Shown here piece after piece: positions 35,990-43,098 of a DNA stretch of 64,000 bases. The notes beneath the pieces were generated by a model. It was not told the DNA's origin and searched no databases. It saw only the letters and a list, made by a program, of their open reading frames with translations. Every line of letters starts with the position of its first letter. The first letter of the stretch is position 1. Both the position numbers and the translations under genes were made by a program. Origin of the DNA: Mucilaginibacter inviolabilis (lineage in GTDB: Bacteria > Bacteroidota > Bacteroidia > Sphingobacteriales > Sphingobacteriaceae); assembly GCF_011089895.1 (NCBI RefSeq), contig NZ_JAANAT010000002.1, forward strand, positions 186,001-250,000. Direction: 5' to 3'.

Positions 35990-36603
35990 AATCGGTCAGC
36001 AAATATTTCATCGAAAACAGGGGTGATGATCCCATACAGGGATAAGGGTGTTTGAAAGGTGGTAATACGTTGAAAGTCGATACGGTCCGGTATGGCTGCG
36101 GTGATCTTTCCGAATTTGGAAAGCTGCTCATTTACCTCGCTCATGATCTCGAACTTGACATTTGCCTTGATCCGGTTGGGGATAAAAACAACATCCACTT
36201 TGGGATTTACCTTCTTAAGAACGACACTAAATAACACCGTGGATTCAAAGGTAAACTCGTCATAAGCGAACGGGCAGATGACCAGGTCGGCGGCTTTAAA
36301 GACGGGGATTAGCCCATCATCATCCAGTTTGCCGGGCAGGTCGATCAATACCGCGTCCTTCTTGTTTTTTGTAAGGACGGGGATCAGCGGGGCGAAACTT
36401 TCCAGGTTTGCCGGTAACACATCATACGGCTCTTCATTTTCCAGCACCTTGGCTTTTTCAAACTTTTGCGAAATGGACTGCTGGTAATCCATGTCAATGA
36501 TGGTAACCGGCCAGTCTTTAGCCAGGCTCAGGTAATTCCCTGATAGGACGGTGAGCGTACTTTTTCCAACGCCGCCCTTTTGGTTTCCAAATAAACAGAT
36601 CAT
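35977..36603 (-). CDS. traA: TraA, ParA-family ATPase
   Basis: A 208-residue protein with the deviant Walker A GNQKGGVGKST (6-16), DMDYQQS near 38-44 and VLIDLPGKLDD near 85. This is a ParA/MinD-type ATPase. In Bacteroidetes ICEs it opens the tra operon as TraA. ParA proteins usually need a DNA-binding partner and an iterated site. A ribbon-helix-helix protein (MobA) and an iterated array lie 1-2 kb upstream. Confidence 0.88.
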   Translation of the reverse strand: MICLFGNQKGGVGKSTLTVLSGNYLSLAKDWPVTIIDMDYQQSISQKFEKAKVLENEEPYDVLPANLESFAPLIPVLTKNKKDAVLIDLPGKLDDDGLIPVFKAADLVICPFAYDEFTFESTVLFSVVLKKVNPKVDVVFIPNRIKANVKFEIMSEVNEQLSKFGKITAAIPDRIDFQRITTFQTPLSLYGIITPVFDEIFADRLWKK

Positions 36604-36624
36604 AATTTTTCATGGGTTGATCCC

Positions 36625-37617
36625 TTAACGGGTGTTTGTTCTTGCTTTCTTTTGTCTGCGCCGCTTCATGCCAAGCACCTGCTGGTCATCTACGTCATCC
36701 GCTATCATGATGGGCCGGATATAAATAGGTTCGGGTGCATACCCGGAATAATAGGTGATGGCATTGTCACTCAGGTAATCATGAAGTTCCATGACCGGTG
36801 GCCTCAATGCCGCTTGAATTTCCATATGCGGGTCCAGCAGGTATTGCAGCTTCAGGATCTCGCTTCCTTTAAAAACCTGTTTGGTGGAATGGTCTATGAC
36901 CGTATAACCATAAGGTGCTTTTCCTTCGGATGAGTGAAATACCAGGTCGAGGCCGTAGTGCTTATGCATCAATGCAACGAAATCGGGCGATGCCTTATAG
37001 GCAATAAACAAATCCCGCAGTTCTGCAATTCTCGCCCTGTCGGGTTTATAAGCATTTATCTTTTTTTGAAGCTTCTCTTCATTAAGGTAATCCCGCCCGA
37101 GAAAACCCTGGTTTTCCAGGATCAGATAGAACTGCGCTTTGGTGCTGAAGCGGTATTGCATGGCAAAGTCATAGCCCAATACCTGGTTGATGTTTCGAAC
37201 CGCACGGACCTGTTCGTAATCACGGTCGATCTGTTTCCCGTCTTTTCCTACGCGGGAACTGACCACGTGAACGTGATTATTTTCCGTGTCTTTATGGAAG
37301 ACAATGAGATAAGGCTGGTCGCCGTATTTCATTTCTTTAAGCCACATCACTGCAATCTTTGTTAATTCCTGTTTGTTATAATTACGGCCCGATGCTGAAA
37401 TGACCGCGTGGAACTGCGTATTTTTAATACCTTTATTCTGGGCGGAAACCATCAGCAGATAGTTAACCAGGTCCTGCGGCCGCGGGTTGCTCAGCGCATG
37501 CATCGCCCCGAAATTGGCGATCAGCATCAGCTCGCCGGTATTGCGGTCAACCTTGTCGGTATTGTACTTAACGCCGGCGAAGGTCCTGGATGGCTTTTCG
37601 AGAATACGGGCGATCAT
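36625..37617 (-). CDS. mobB: MobB relaxase (MOBP-type); Arg-terminated
   Basis: A 330-residue protein with relaxase motif III as H108-x-D110-x2-N113-x-H115-x-H117 (HKDTENNHVHVV). The N-terminal candidate tyrosine is Y18. The relaxase nicks oriT and is itself carried through the T4SS. Its tail is strongly basic (KRRRQKKARTNTR), the one certain T4SS substrate in the set of Arg-ended ICE proteins. It lies 277 bp downstream of mobA, separated by the octamer array. Confidence 0.9.
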   Translation of the reverse strand: MIARILEKPSRTFAGVKYNTDKVDRNTGELMLIANFGAMHALSNPRPQDLVNYLLMVSAQNKGIKNTQFHAVISASGRNYNKQELTKIAVMWLKEMKYGDQPYLIVFHKDTENNHVHVVSSRVGKDGKQIDRDYEQVRAVRNINQVLGYDFAMQYRFSTKAQFYLILENQGFLGRDYLNEEKLQKKINAYKPDRARIAELRDLFIAYKASPDFVALMHKHYGLDLVFHSSEGKAPYGYTVIDHSTKQVFKGSEILKLQYLLDPHMEIQAALRPPVMELHDYLSDNAITYYSGYAPEPIYIRPIMIADDVDDQQVLGMKRRRQKKARTNTR

Positions 37618-37634
37618 AGGTTAATTTTAAAAGG

Positions 37635-37890
37635 CCTATCGGCTGAGCAGTTTATCAACCGATCAGGATATCGCCCAATCATACCAGCTTATGATCATCC
37701 AATCTGCATAGCTTACGATCAGCTAATCCTTGAATCTAACAATCTGCCTATCGGCATAGCTTGCGATATGCAAATCTACCGCGCTGTCTATCAGGTGATC
37801 CTGCGATCATGTTATCTTCCAATCTGTTAATCTGGCGACCCTCCGATCTTGTTACCTCCCAATCTATAGATCTTGTGATCCGTCGATCTG
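37635..37890. repeat. Array of 32 exactly phased octamers (nnGATnnn on minus strand) between mobA and mobB
   Basis: Divided into 8-bp units from 37890 down to 37635, all 256 bp fall into register. On the minus strand position 3 is G in 31 of 32 units, position 4 is A in 25 and position 5 is T in 31; 24 units have exact GAT. The flanking positions vary but recur in blocks (for example AAGCTATG twice), consistent with growth by duplication of multiples of 8 bp. It begins 4 bp after the mobA stop and ends 17 bp before the mobB start. It is not coding. Ribbon-helix-helix proteins such as MetJ bind tandem 8-bp boxes, so an array for MobA or another RHH protein is plausible. Confidence 0.9.
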
Positions 37891-37894
37891 TGTA

Positions 37895-38305
37895 TTACGC
37901 TCCCATGGCACGGATGATCTTCCGGAGCGAAACTTCGAACTGTTGTTGGACACTGATGTATTCTTCAAACAGCAGGTTGAATTGCTTTATAACGGCAGGA
38001 TTCAGCGCACCCTTTAACTTAAGGGTGTTCGCATGTTTAGCCAGCTGGTTAATATTATTGCCGATCCGTCCCATTTCCGCACCTGCGTCGTCAATGTATC
38101 TGATCAGCTCCCTGGAATTGATCACCGTCTTTTTCGCATCCGATAAAATCCGCATCCTGATGAGGTCTGTTTTAGAAACAGACAACTCTTTTTCCAGTTC
38201 AGTTACTTCCCTGTATTCGTCTTCCGTAAACCTGACATTAATGAATTTCGTCCGTTTACCTTCCTTTAATTTCGGCCTCCCATTCAGTTTCTTAATAGGC
38301 TCCAT
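37895..38305 (-). CDS. mobA: MobA, ribbon-helix-helix relaxosome accessory protein
   Basis: A 136-residue protein with an RHH DNA-binding core (KFINVRFTEDEYREVTELEK) and the GRIGNNINQLAKHANT segment typical of MobA/MobC-type mobilisation proteins. It should bind near oriT and recruit MobB. The candidate oriT lies just upstream and the octamer array just downstream. Confidence 0.88.
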   Translation of the reverse strand: MEPIKKLNGRPKLKEGKRTKFINVRFTEDEYREVTELEKELSVSKTDLIRMRILSDAKKTVINSRELIRYIDDAGAEMGRIGNNINQLAKHANTLKLKGALNPAVIKQFNLLFEEYISVQQQFEVSLRKIIRAMGA

Positions 38306-38335
38306 GAAAAAATGAGTTGCGAAATTTTTTTAAAT

Positions 38336-38400
38336 CCTCCCGGGAGGGCAAGTGACTTTTTGTGAAACAAAAAGACATCTTGCCGTTGCAAAAGCAACGG
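38336..38400. other. Candidate oriT: three consecutive inverted repeats upstream of mobA
   Basis: Three inverted repeats lie head to tail. The first is a 12-bp palindrome CCTCCCGGGAGG (38336-38347). The second pairs GCAAG and CTTTTTGT with ACAAAAAG and CTTGC (38348-38383). The third is CCGTTGC-AAAA-GCAACGG (38383-38400). The stretch 38306-38479 between mobA and the primase gene has no gene. Inverted repeats flanking a nick site next to mob genes are the usual form of oriT; the nick itself cannot be read from sequence alone. Confidence 0.6.
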
Positions 38401-38479
38401 AAATCCTGACTAATAAATTGGGCTTCAACCCTCAAATAAGAAGTTGGGTGGCGGCTCTGCCGTTATCGGACTGTGGGCG

Positions 38480-39421
38480 CTACCTAACAAAAGGCACTTT
38501 AATATTACCAAAGAAATTCGTTTTGATTCCTTGCTCACTGGCACCTGTTTTGACCTGCGCCTTTATCTTATCATTATAATCGTTAAAACCTTCGTATGCC
38601 GATGAACGGTCGGTAGCATAGGGTAATGCTTTTAAAAAATCCCTGCTGGCCAGTTTACCGGCCTTATCCCGGTCAAAATAGATATCCAGGCAGGAAAAGG
38701 CTTTTGCTTTGGCGATACCTTGTTGTAACAAGGTCAGGGTATTTAAAACTATAATACTGTGGTCTGCCTCGGGATTGTCAAAACGCCAGCTCAAAAAGTC
38801 AAGAAAGCCTTCAAACAGGGCAGCCTTTTTCGGATGTCCGGGAATAAAGGTTATGCCTTTGTGTCCCATACAGCCTTTGAAATACCTGTTTCGAACCTCC
38901 CAGGAGTTATTTTCATTCAGCCAGCCTGCGGCGAAATAATGTTTACGAACATCGTTCTCATCCTCTACGAAATAATAGACCTCGCTCAGGTAAAATTTGG
39001 CAACTTCAAACACTCCCCGGCTTTTTAAATAATCTGTTATAGCCGGATGTGCGCCCAACGGCCTTACTTTTTCAACGACATGGTTGACCTTGACAGGTTT
39101 TCGGGGCCTTAACGTCCTCGGTTCAGCTGCTTCGATTGAACATACGTCCTGGATCTTTTTAACCACCTCGTTAAACCCCAAATGCTTCCAATAGGCCAAA
39201 CCAAAATCAATAATGTTCCCGCCTTTCCCGGCACCGTGGTCGAACCATACACCAAGATCATCGTTCACACTAAAGGATGGATTGCTATCATTGTCCCGCA
39301 GCATACTGATATACATTTTTTCGCGGCCGCGTTTGGGAACAGGCTGATATCCTAAACGGCTTAGCAGGTCTACCAGCGAGGCTTGTTCCTTCAGCTCCCT
39401 GGCGGTTAATAACTTTGACAT
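38480..39421 (-). CDS. Toprim-domain DNA primase-like protein; Arg-terminated
   Basis: From the ATG at 39421 the protein has 313 residues. The N-terminal part resembles CHC2-type primase domains without the cysteines (YISMLRDNDSNPSFSVNDDL). A Toprim domain follows, with ALFEGFLDFLSW (catalytic Glu) and DIYFDRDKAGK (DxD). It would prime complementary-strand synthesis after transfer; conjugative primases of RP4 type are themselves transported. It ends KVPFVR. It lies just beyond the candidate oriT. Confidence 0.8.
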   Translation of the reverse strand: MSKLLTARELKEQASLVDLLSRLGYQPVPKRGREKMYISMLRDNDSNPSFSVNDDLGVWFDHGAGKGGNIIDFGLAYWKHLGFNEVVKKIQDVCSIEAAEPRTLRPRKPVKVNHVVEKVRPLGAHPAITDYLKSRGVFEVAKFYLSEVYYFVEDENDVRKHYFAAGWLNENNSWEVRNRYFKGCMGHKGITFIPGHPKKAALFEGFLDFLSWRFDNPEADHSIIVLNTLTLLQQGIAKAKAFSCLDIYFDRDKAGKLASRDFLKALPYATDRSSAYEGFNDYNDKIKAQVKTGASEQGIKTNFFGNIKVPFVR

Positions 39422-39555
39422 AAATAATGGATTTGAGTTAAACAGAAAGCCGGTAACCGGCAAAAAAAAAAGACACCTGTTCGCATTAAGAAAGATGCCT
39501 TGGTTAATGGGGCAGTTAGTCGCTGCCTATTCATTGATAATTGGTAACTTTAGCT

Positions 39556-40320
39556 ATGAAGTTTCAAGTTTATTTACCTTGTGATCAGCTACTGCCTTAT
39601 GTGAAGCACCTGATTGTTTCGGAAAATGAAGATCCGAACACTTATCAGATCCTGCCTGATACCGCCTTAGTGATCGGTTTTCAGTACCGGGGTAAACTGG
39701 CTTACTTAACTGATGCTAAAACGCACCCGCTGGCGACCGCCGGTATAACGGGTTTACGGGATACTTACCGGGTATTCCAAAACACTGCCGGCATAGGTTC
39801 GGTGTTGGTCGTATTCCGGGAAACCGGCGCGGCCAGGTTTTTTCACCAACCCTTGCACGAACTGTTCGGGAAAAGCCTGCCACTGGAACATTTCTTTGAT
39901 GCCAGCGAACTTGCTGAACTCGAAGAAAAACTGGTTACGGCTACGGGCGATCATGACCGCATCAAACTGGTCGAGCAATTTTTGACCGGACAATTAAACG
40001 AACGTTCCGCTGATCTCCTCGTTAATCGCGCGTTGGAATATATCCACCAGTCGAAAGGCACTATTCGCATGAGCGAACTTGCTTCTTTGCTGCATACCAG
40101 CGCCAGCCCGCTTGAAAAACGCTTCCGACAGGCAATCGGTGCCTCCCCTAAAAAGTTTGCTACCATTGTCAGGGCACGGAACGTATTGGCGGCTATGGAA
40201 CGAGGTAACCAGGATTATGCCGAATATCTTTCAGCATTCTATGACCAGGCGCATTTTATAAAAGACTTCAAAAAATTCGCCGCGGTCACGCCTGAACAAT
40301 ATTTAAAGCGCCTGAAATAA
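39556..40320 (+). CDS. AraC-family transcriptional regulator
   Basis: From the ATG at 39556 (MKFQVYLPCDQLLPYVKHL) the protein has 254 residues. The N-terminal ligand/cupin-like domain resembles DUF6597. The C-terminal half has two helix-turn-helix units (RMSELASLLHTSASPLEKRF; DYAEYLSAFYDQAHFIKDFK) and the family ending TPEQYLKR. It is probably co-oriented with DUF1398, 64 bp downstream. Confidence 0.85.
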   Translation: MKFQVYLPCDQLLPYVKHLIVSENEDPNTYQILPDTALVIGFQYRGKLAYLTDAKTHPLATAGITGLRDTYRVFQNTAGIGSVLVVFRETGAARFFHQPLHELFGKSLPLEHFFDASELAELEEKLVTATGDHDRIKLVEQFLTGQLNERSADLLVNRALEYIHQSKGTIRMSELASLLHTSASPLEKRFRQAIGASPKKFATIVRARNVLAAMERGNQDYAEYLSAFYDQAHFIKDFKKFAAVTPEQYLKRLK

Positions 40321-40355
40321 ACGGATTTTTACAATCCGGGGCGTTTTGGCCGGGC

Positions 40356-40363
40356 TACCTTTG
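40356..40363 (+). promoter_or_regulatory. -7 promoter box of the DUF1398 gene
   Basis: TACCTTTG matches TAnnTTTG exactly and lies 21 nt before the ATG at 40385. No TTTG -33 box is seen at standard spacing. It argues for the 40385 start over the upstream one at 40346, which would lie before the promoter. Confidence 0.4.
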
Positions 40364-40384
40364 AGCATCGAAAAAACAAAAAAG

Positions 40385-40783
40385 ATGTTCACACTACAAC
40401 AAATAAGGGCGGCACACGCCAAAGTAAAAAGCGGCATAGATTTCCCCGCTTATGTGCATGAAATAAAACAACTGGGCCTAGTGCATTATGACTTCCTGGT
40501 GAAAAACGGACAAACCGAATACCACGGCGCAAACGGCTTACAGGTAAATGGCGAGGCGCGCTATCCCGAAAAAATAATTTCAATTCAGTCCTCATCAATC
40601 GCCGTCCGGCAGATCATTGCCGAGCATCAGCAGGGCAAAAGCGATTTCTTAACATTCTGTCAGCTGGTGGCCGGAGCTGGGGTGAACAAATGGGTTGTTG
40701 ACACCCAGGCAATGATCTGCACTTATTACGATCTGGCGGGCAACAGCCTGGTTGCAGAACCTATCCCGGAAAGTGGTTATTAA
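40385..40783 (+). CDS. DUF1398 family protein (YbcV-like)
   Basis: From the ATG at 40385 the protein has 132 residues (MFTLQQIRAAHAKVKSGIDF). The motifs YPEIKQLG-like VHEIKQLGLVHYDFLV, a YHGANG segment and QGKSDFLTFCQLVAGAGVNKW are those of DUF1398. Family function is not known. It is cytoplasmic. Confidence 0.8.
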   Translation: MFTLQQIRAAHAKVKSGIDFPAYVHEIKQLGLVHYDFLVKNGQTEYHGANGLQVNGEARYPEKIISIQSSSIAVRQIIAEHQQGKSDFLTFCQLVAGAGVNKWVVDTQAMICTYYDLAGNSLVAEPIPESGY

Positions 40784-41202
40784 GTGAAGATTATTTTAAT
40801 AAAGCAATATCCCCAATGGGATAAATCGTACCGGCAGCGGGTATCGAACCCGGTAATTCGCTTCTGCCGGTATCTATATTTTCGGGATTACTCACGTCAG
40901 ATCCTACGATCCGGGCTATTCACCTGCCTTCGCGCTTTCGGCATATTGCGGCTTTACGCTCACCTTCGCGAAATTTCCGGCTCCCCGCCGGATAATGCTT
41001 TATCCCCCAATGTCAAATAACGCTCGCTTGATAACCAGGTTAACTGGTTGATCGGTCACCGTTGTGGTGATCATGGAAGCAAAGCAAGCGGATACGGGGA
41101 TGCGCAACCAGTGAAAGGGGGTGAAACAAAGTTTTCACCCCCCTGTTGCTGATGGCAGTTTGCGCAAAGCGTAAAATATGTAAGTATTTATAAAAGAGTG
41201 GG
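40784..41202. other. Hairpin-dense non-coding stretch including a tRNA-minihelix-like fold
   Basis: No convincing gene is present in these 419 bp. Stems include 40808-40823 (TATCCC/GGGATA) and an 8-bp outer stem ACCGGCAG/CTGCCGGT (40830-40871). On the minus strand the latter encloses CGGG-TTCGATA-CCCG, like a tRNA T arm stacked on an acceptor stem. Further stems are TCCGGC/GCCGGA near 40977-40992, AACCAG/CTGGTT (41034-41050) and TCACC/GGTGA (41056-41070). CGCTTG and CAAGCG pair around the last two, giving a branched fold. A final stem is listed separately. It may be a structured RNA or a single-strand DNA site. Confidence 0.6.
41117..41142 (-). terminator. Probable terminator of the XRE gene
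   Basis: GGGGGTGAAA and TTTCACCCCC form a perfect 10-bp stem with a 6-nt loop. It lies about 60 bp downstream of the minus-strand XRE gene. Only a short T run follows, so termination may be moderate. Confidence 0.5.
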
Positions 41203-41457
41203 TTATTTCAATCCTTCAGCATCCATTAATTCTGCCAAAGTAATTTCGAGACCTTTGCATAATGCGGATAAGGTACTGATCGAAGCATCAGTTTGTCCCA
41301 GTTCAACATAAGATACCTGGCGATAATCTATCTCGGATAATTCGGCAAGCCTTTCCATGGAAAGTTTCTTTTGGGTTCTAAGAATCCTGACCCTTTGGCC
41401 AAGTGCGTTGATAAGTGGTTGGTTTCGGACGTTCTTCACAGAACGAATGTGCAACAC
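41203..41457 (-). CDS. XRE-family helix-turn-helix regulator
   Basis: An 84-residue protein with a full HTH_3 domain: LGQRVRILRTQKKLSMERLA, then EIDYRQVSYVELGQTDASIS. It is single-domain and probably dimeric. The 110 bp between it and the divergent small gene at 41567 should hold shared control sites. Confidence 0.85.
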   Translation of the reverse strand: MLHIRSVKNVRNQPLINALGQRVRILRTQKKLSMERLAELSEIDYRQVSYVELGQTDASISTLSALCKGLEITLAELMDAEGLK

Positions 41458-41566
41458 AAATCCGTTGTTTAGTATGAAGTATATTTCATATCCATAATTT
41501 TTGTTTTTAGGTTTGTATCATAATAACCAATTTTGATATATTCAAATTGTAAATTAGTTTCCAACA

Positions 41567-41794
41567 ATGGTAGAAGTGAGTAAACTTAATTGTTCCTTTT
41601 CAACACTTGGCGTGGGGAATCAATTTATCCAGCAAGCAGAACGCTTAGGGTTATTTAACCTTGGGGATGTCATGAAGGTAAACCTTTCAAGGCTAAAGCA
41701 GCATAAGGAATTTAGTTTTACATGGTATGCAGATATGCTCGATCTGCTGAAGGAACAGGGCTTGCTGCGCCAGTTCCAGGAAAATCAGTTATAG
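41567..41794 (+). CDS. Small protein with RNA polymerase alpha-CTD-like helix-hairpin-helix fold
   Basis: A 75-residue protein. The pattern LGVGNQFIQQAERLGLFNLG followed by DVMKVNLSRLK resembles the C-terminal domain of RNA polymerase alpha, which binds UP elements and activators. Small stand-alone proteins of this type are found in Bacteroidetes. It ends 5 bp from the stop of the convergent gene at 41800. Confidence 0.6.
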   Translation: MVEVSKLNCSFSTLGVGNQFIQQAERLGLFNLGDVMKVNLSRLKQHKEFSFTWYADMLDLLKEQGLLRQFQENQL

Positions 41795-41799
41795 CCGCC

Positions 41800-42981
41800 T
41801 TAATTATAATTGGATAAATTAAAATTTGAATTGAGCCAGTTCAGCATCCCGATCAGGTGACCTTTCATTTTCTGGGCAGTCGAAAATTCCACATCCGTAG
41901 ATTTTTTTTGTAAGCTTTCCGCAGACATAAATAAAGTGTGAGGGGTATAAAAGTGCAGGGCAAAAAAACTAAAGAGGTCGCCGACATTTTCTTTTGGCAA
42001 TAAGCCTTTTTCGATCTGCATCCGGATAAAAAGGCCGAATTGCGGCACGGGTAGATTCATCAGGAACCGTATCCCGGCTTTGGCCTTTTCTTTGTCCATC
42101 ACTGCGTCCCGCCTGAGTTTCAGCAATTGTTTTGCAAATGCGTACTTCTCGGAAAGGAACCGGTCCAGGTCTTCATATAACAGGGATGATGCCCCTGGCA
42201 TTTGCAATCCTTTTTCAATATGTAAATTATAGAGCTGGTCCCTCTCGGTCAGCAACATTTCCTGCTGTTCATGCAGTCCCGGAATGTCCGACAGGCGTTT
42301 GCGCCAGGTGCTGACACAATAGTGAAAAAATTCGGGGAGGTTAAAATCGTGGGTGATCAGCAGTTCCATAAACGCCTGGGTGTCTAAATCCGGCCTTTGC
42401 AGAATAATATCGGCCAGCTCCTGCAGATAAGCCTCGTCAATTCCCCGGAGTTCCTTACGCTGCATAAGCAGAGAAAAACCGTACAATGCCAATTCCTTTA
42501 AGGGCTCATCAATGTCTTTATCATTCAGATGTTCCGCTAATAAGTGATGTTGCTGCTTCAAATGCATTTTAACCTGCGGCAGGTTATAATTGGTGATTTT
42601 GACCAGGCCCTCAGCAAAGCGGTAGGTCCCGCAAAGGGCAGCGATCAGTTCTTCGAACACATTACAGGTGTACTGGTAATTGGCCCTGATCTGTTCGGCC
42701 TGGGGGTGCGTTTTCCAGATGGGATGTAATTTCGTAAGGTAAATATTGACTGCATTGCTTAAATCAACGATTTGATTGATAAATGAAATGATCCCGTTTT
42801 TGTTCTTTCCCCGGTTCGCATGGGGACAATAGCCGGCTTGGTGTTTTATACCGGCAATTTCATCGGATAAAAAAGCTTTCCAATTTTCAAATTCCTTTTT
42901 TGAAATTTGGTGTCCAGCGAATTTCTGCGGATTTAACGAATCGGTCACAAAAAGCTGAAGCTGTTCGGATAGTAAATTCAT
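41800..42981 (-). CDS. Helical cytoplasmic protein, unknown (possibly RteC-related)
   Basis: A 393-residue helix-rich protein without signal peptide. A short CPHANRGKNKNG segment near 52-63 and the C-terminal HFYTPHTLFMSAESLQKKST are distinctive. The C-terminus loosely recalls RteC-type ICE excision regulators, but I cannot support that assignment. Confidence 0.6.
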   Translation of the reverse strand: MNLLSEQLQLFVTDSLNPQKFAGHQISKKEFENWKAFLSDEIAGIKHQAGYCPHANRGKNKNGIISFINQIVDLSNAVNIYLTKLHPIWKTHPQAEQIRANYQYTCNVFEELIAALCGTYRFAEGLVKITNYNLPQVKMHLKQQHHLLAEHLNDKDIDEPLKELALYGFSLLMQRKELRGIDEAYLQELADIILQRPDLDTQAFMELLITHDFNLPEFFHYCVSTWRKRLSDIPGLHEQQEMLLTERDQLYNLHIEKGLQMPGASSLLYEDLDRFLSEKYAFAKQLLKLRRDAVMDKEKAKAGIRFLMNLPVPQFGLFIRMQIEKGLLPKENVGDLFSFFALHFYTPHTLFMSAESLQKKSTDVEFSTAQKMKGHLIGMLNWLNSNFNLSNYN

Positions 42982-43098
42982 AGCTGACTTCAGATAAATT
43001 TTTCATTTGCAATAAATAATTAAGGATAAGGGATTTAAGATAAATATTCGGAAATTCAAGTGGTAATTGCTGCATCATGCTATTATTAATAAATGGAT

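Noticed and set aside
37635..37890. Octamer array as a CRISPR array or coding repeat
   Set aside because: Units are 8 bp with no spacers, the period is not a multiple of 3, and frames on the minus strand hit stops within a few units.
40826..40875. Functional tRNA on the minus strand
   Set aside because: The T-arm-like loop is convincing but D and anticodon arms are absent between the 8-bp stems.
40784..41020. 78-codon plus-strand frame starting at GTG
   Set aside because: It begins at the stop of DUF1398, crosses several strong hairpins and encodes an Arg/Tyr-rich product without recognisable pattern.
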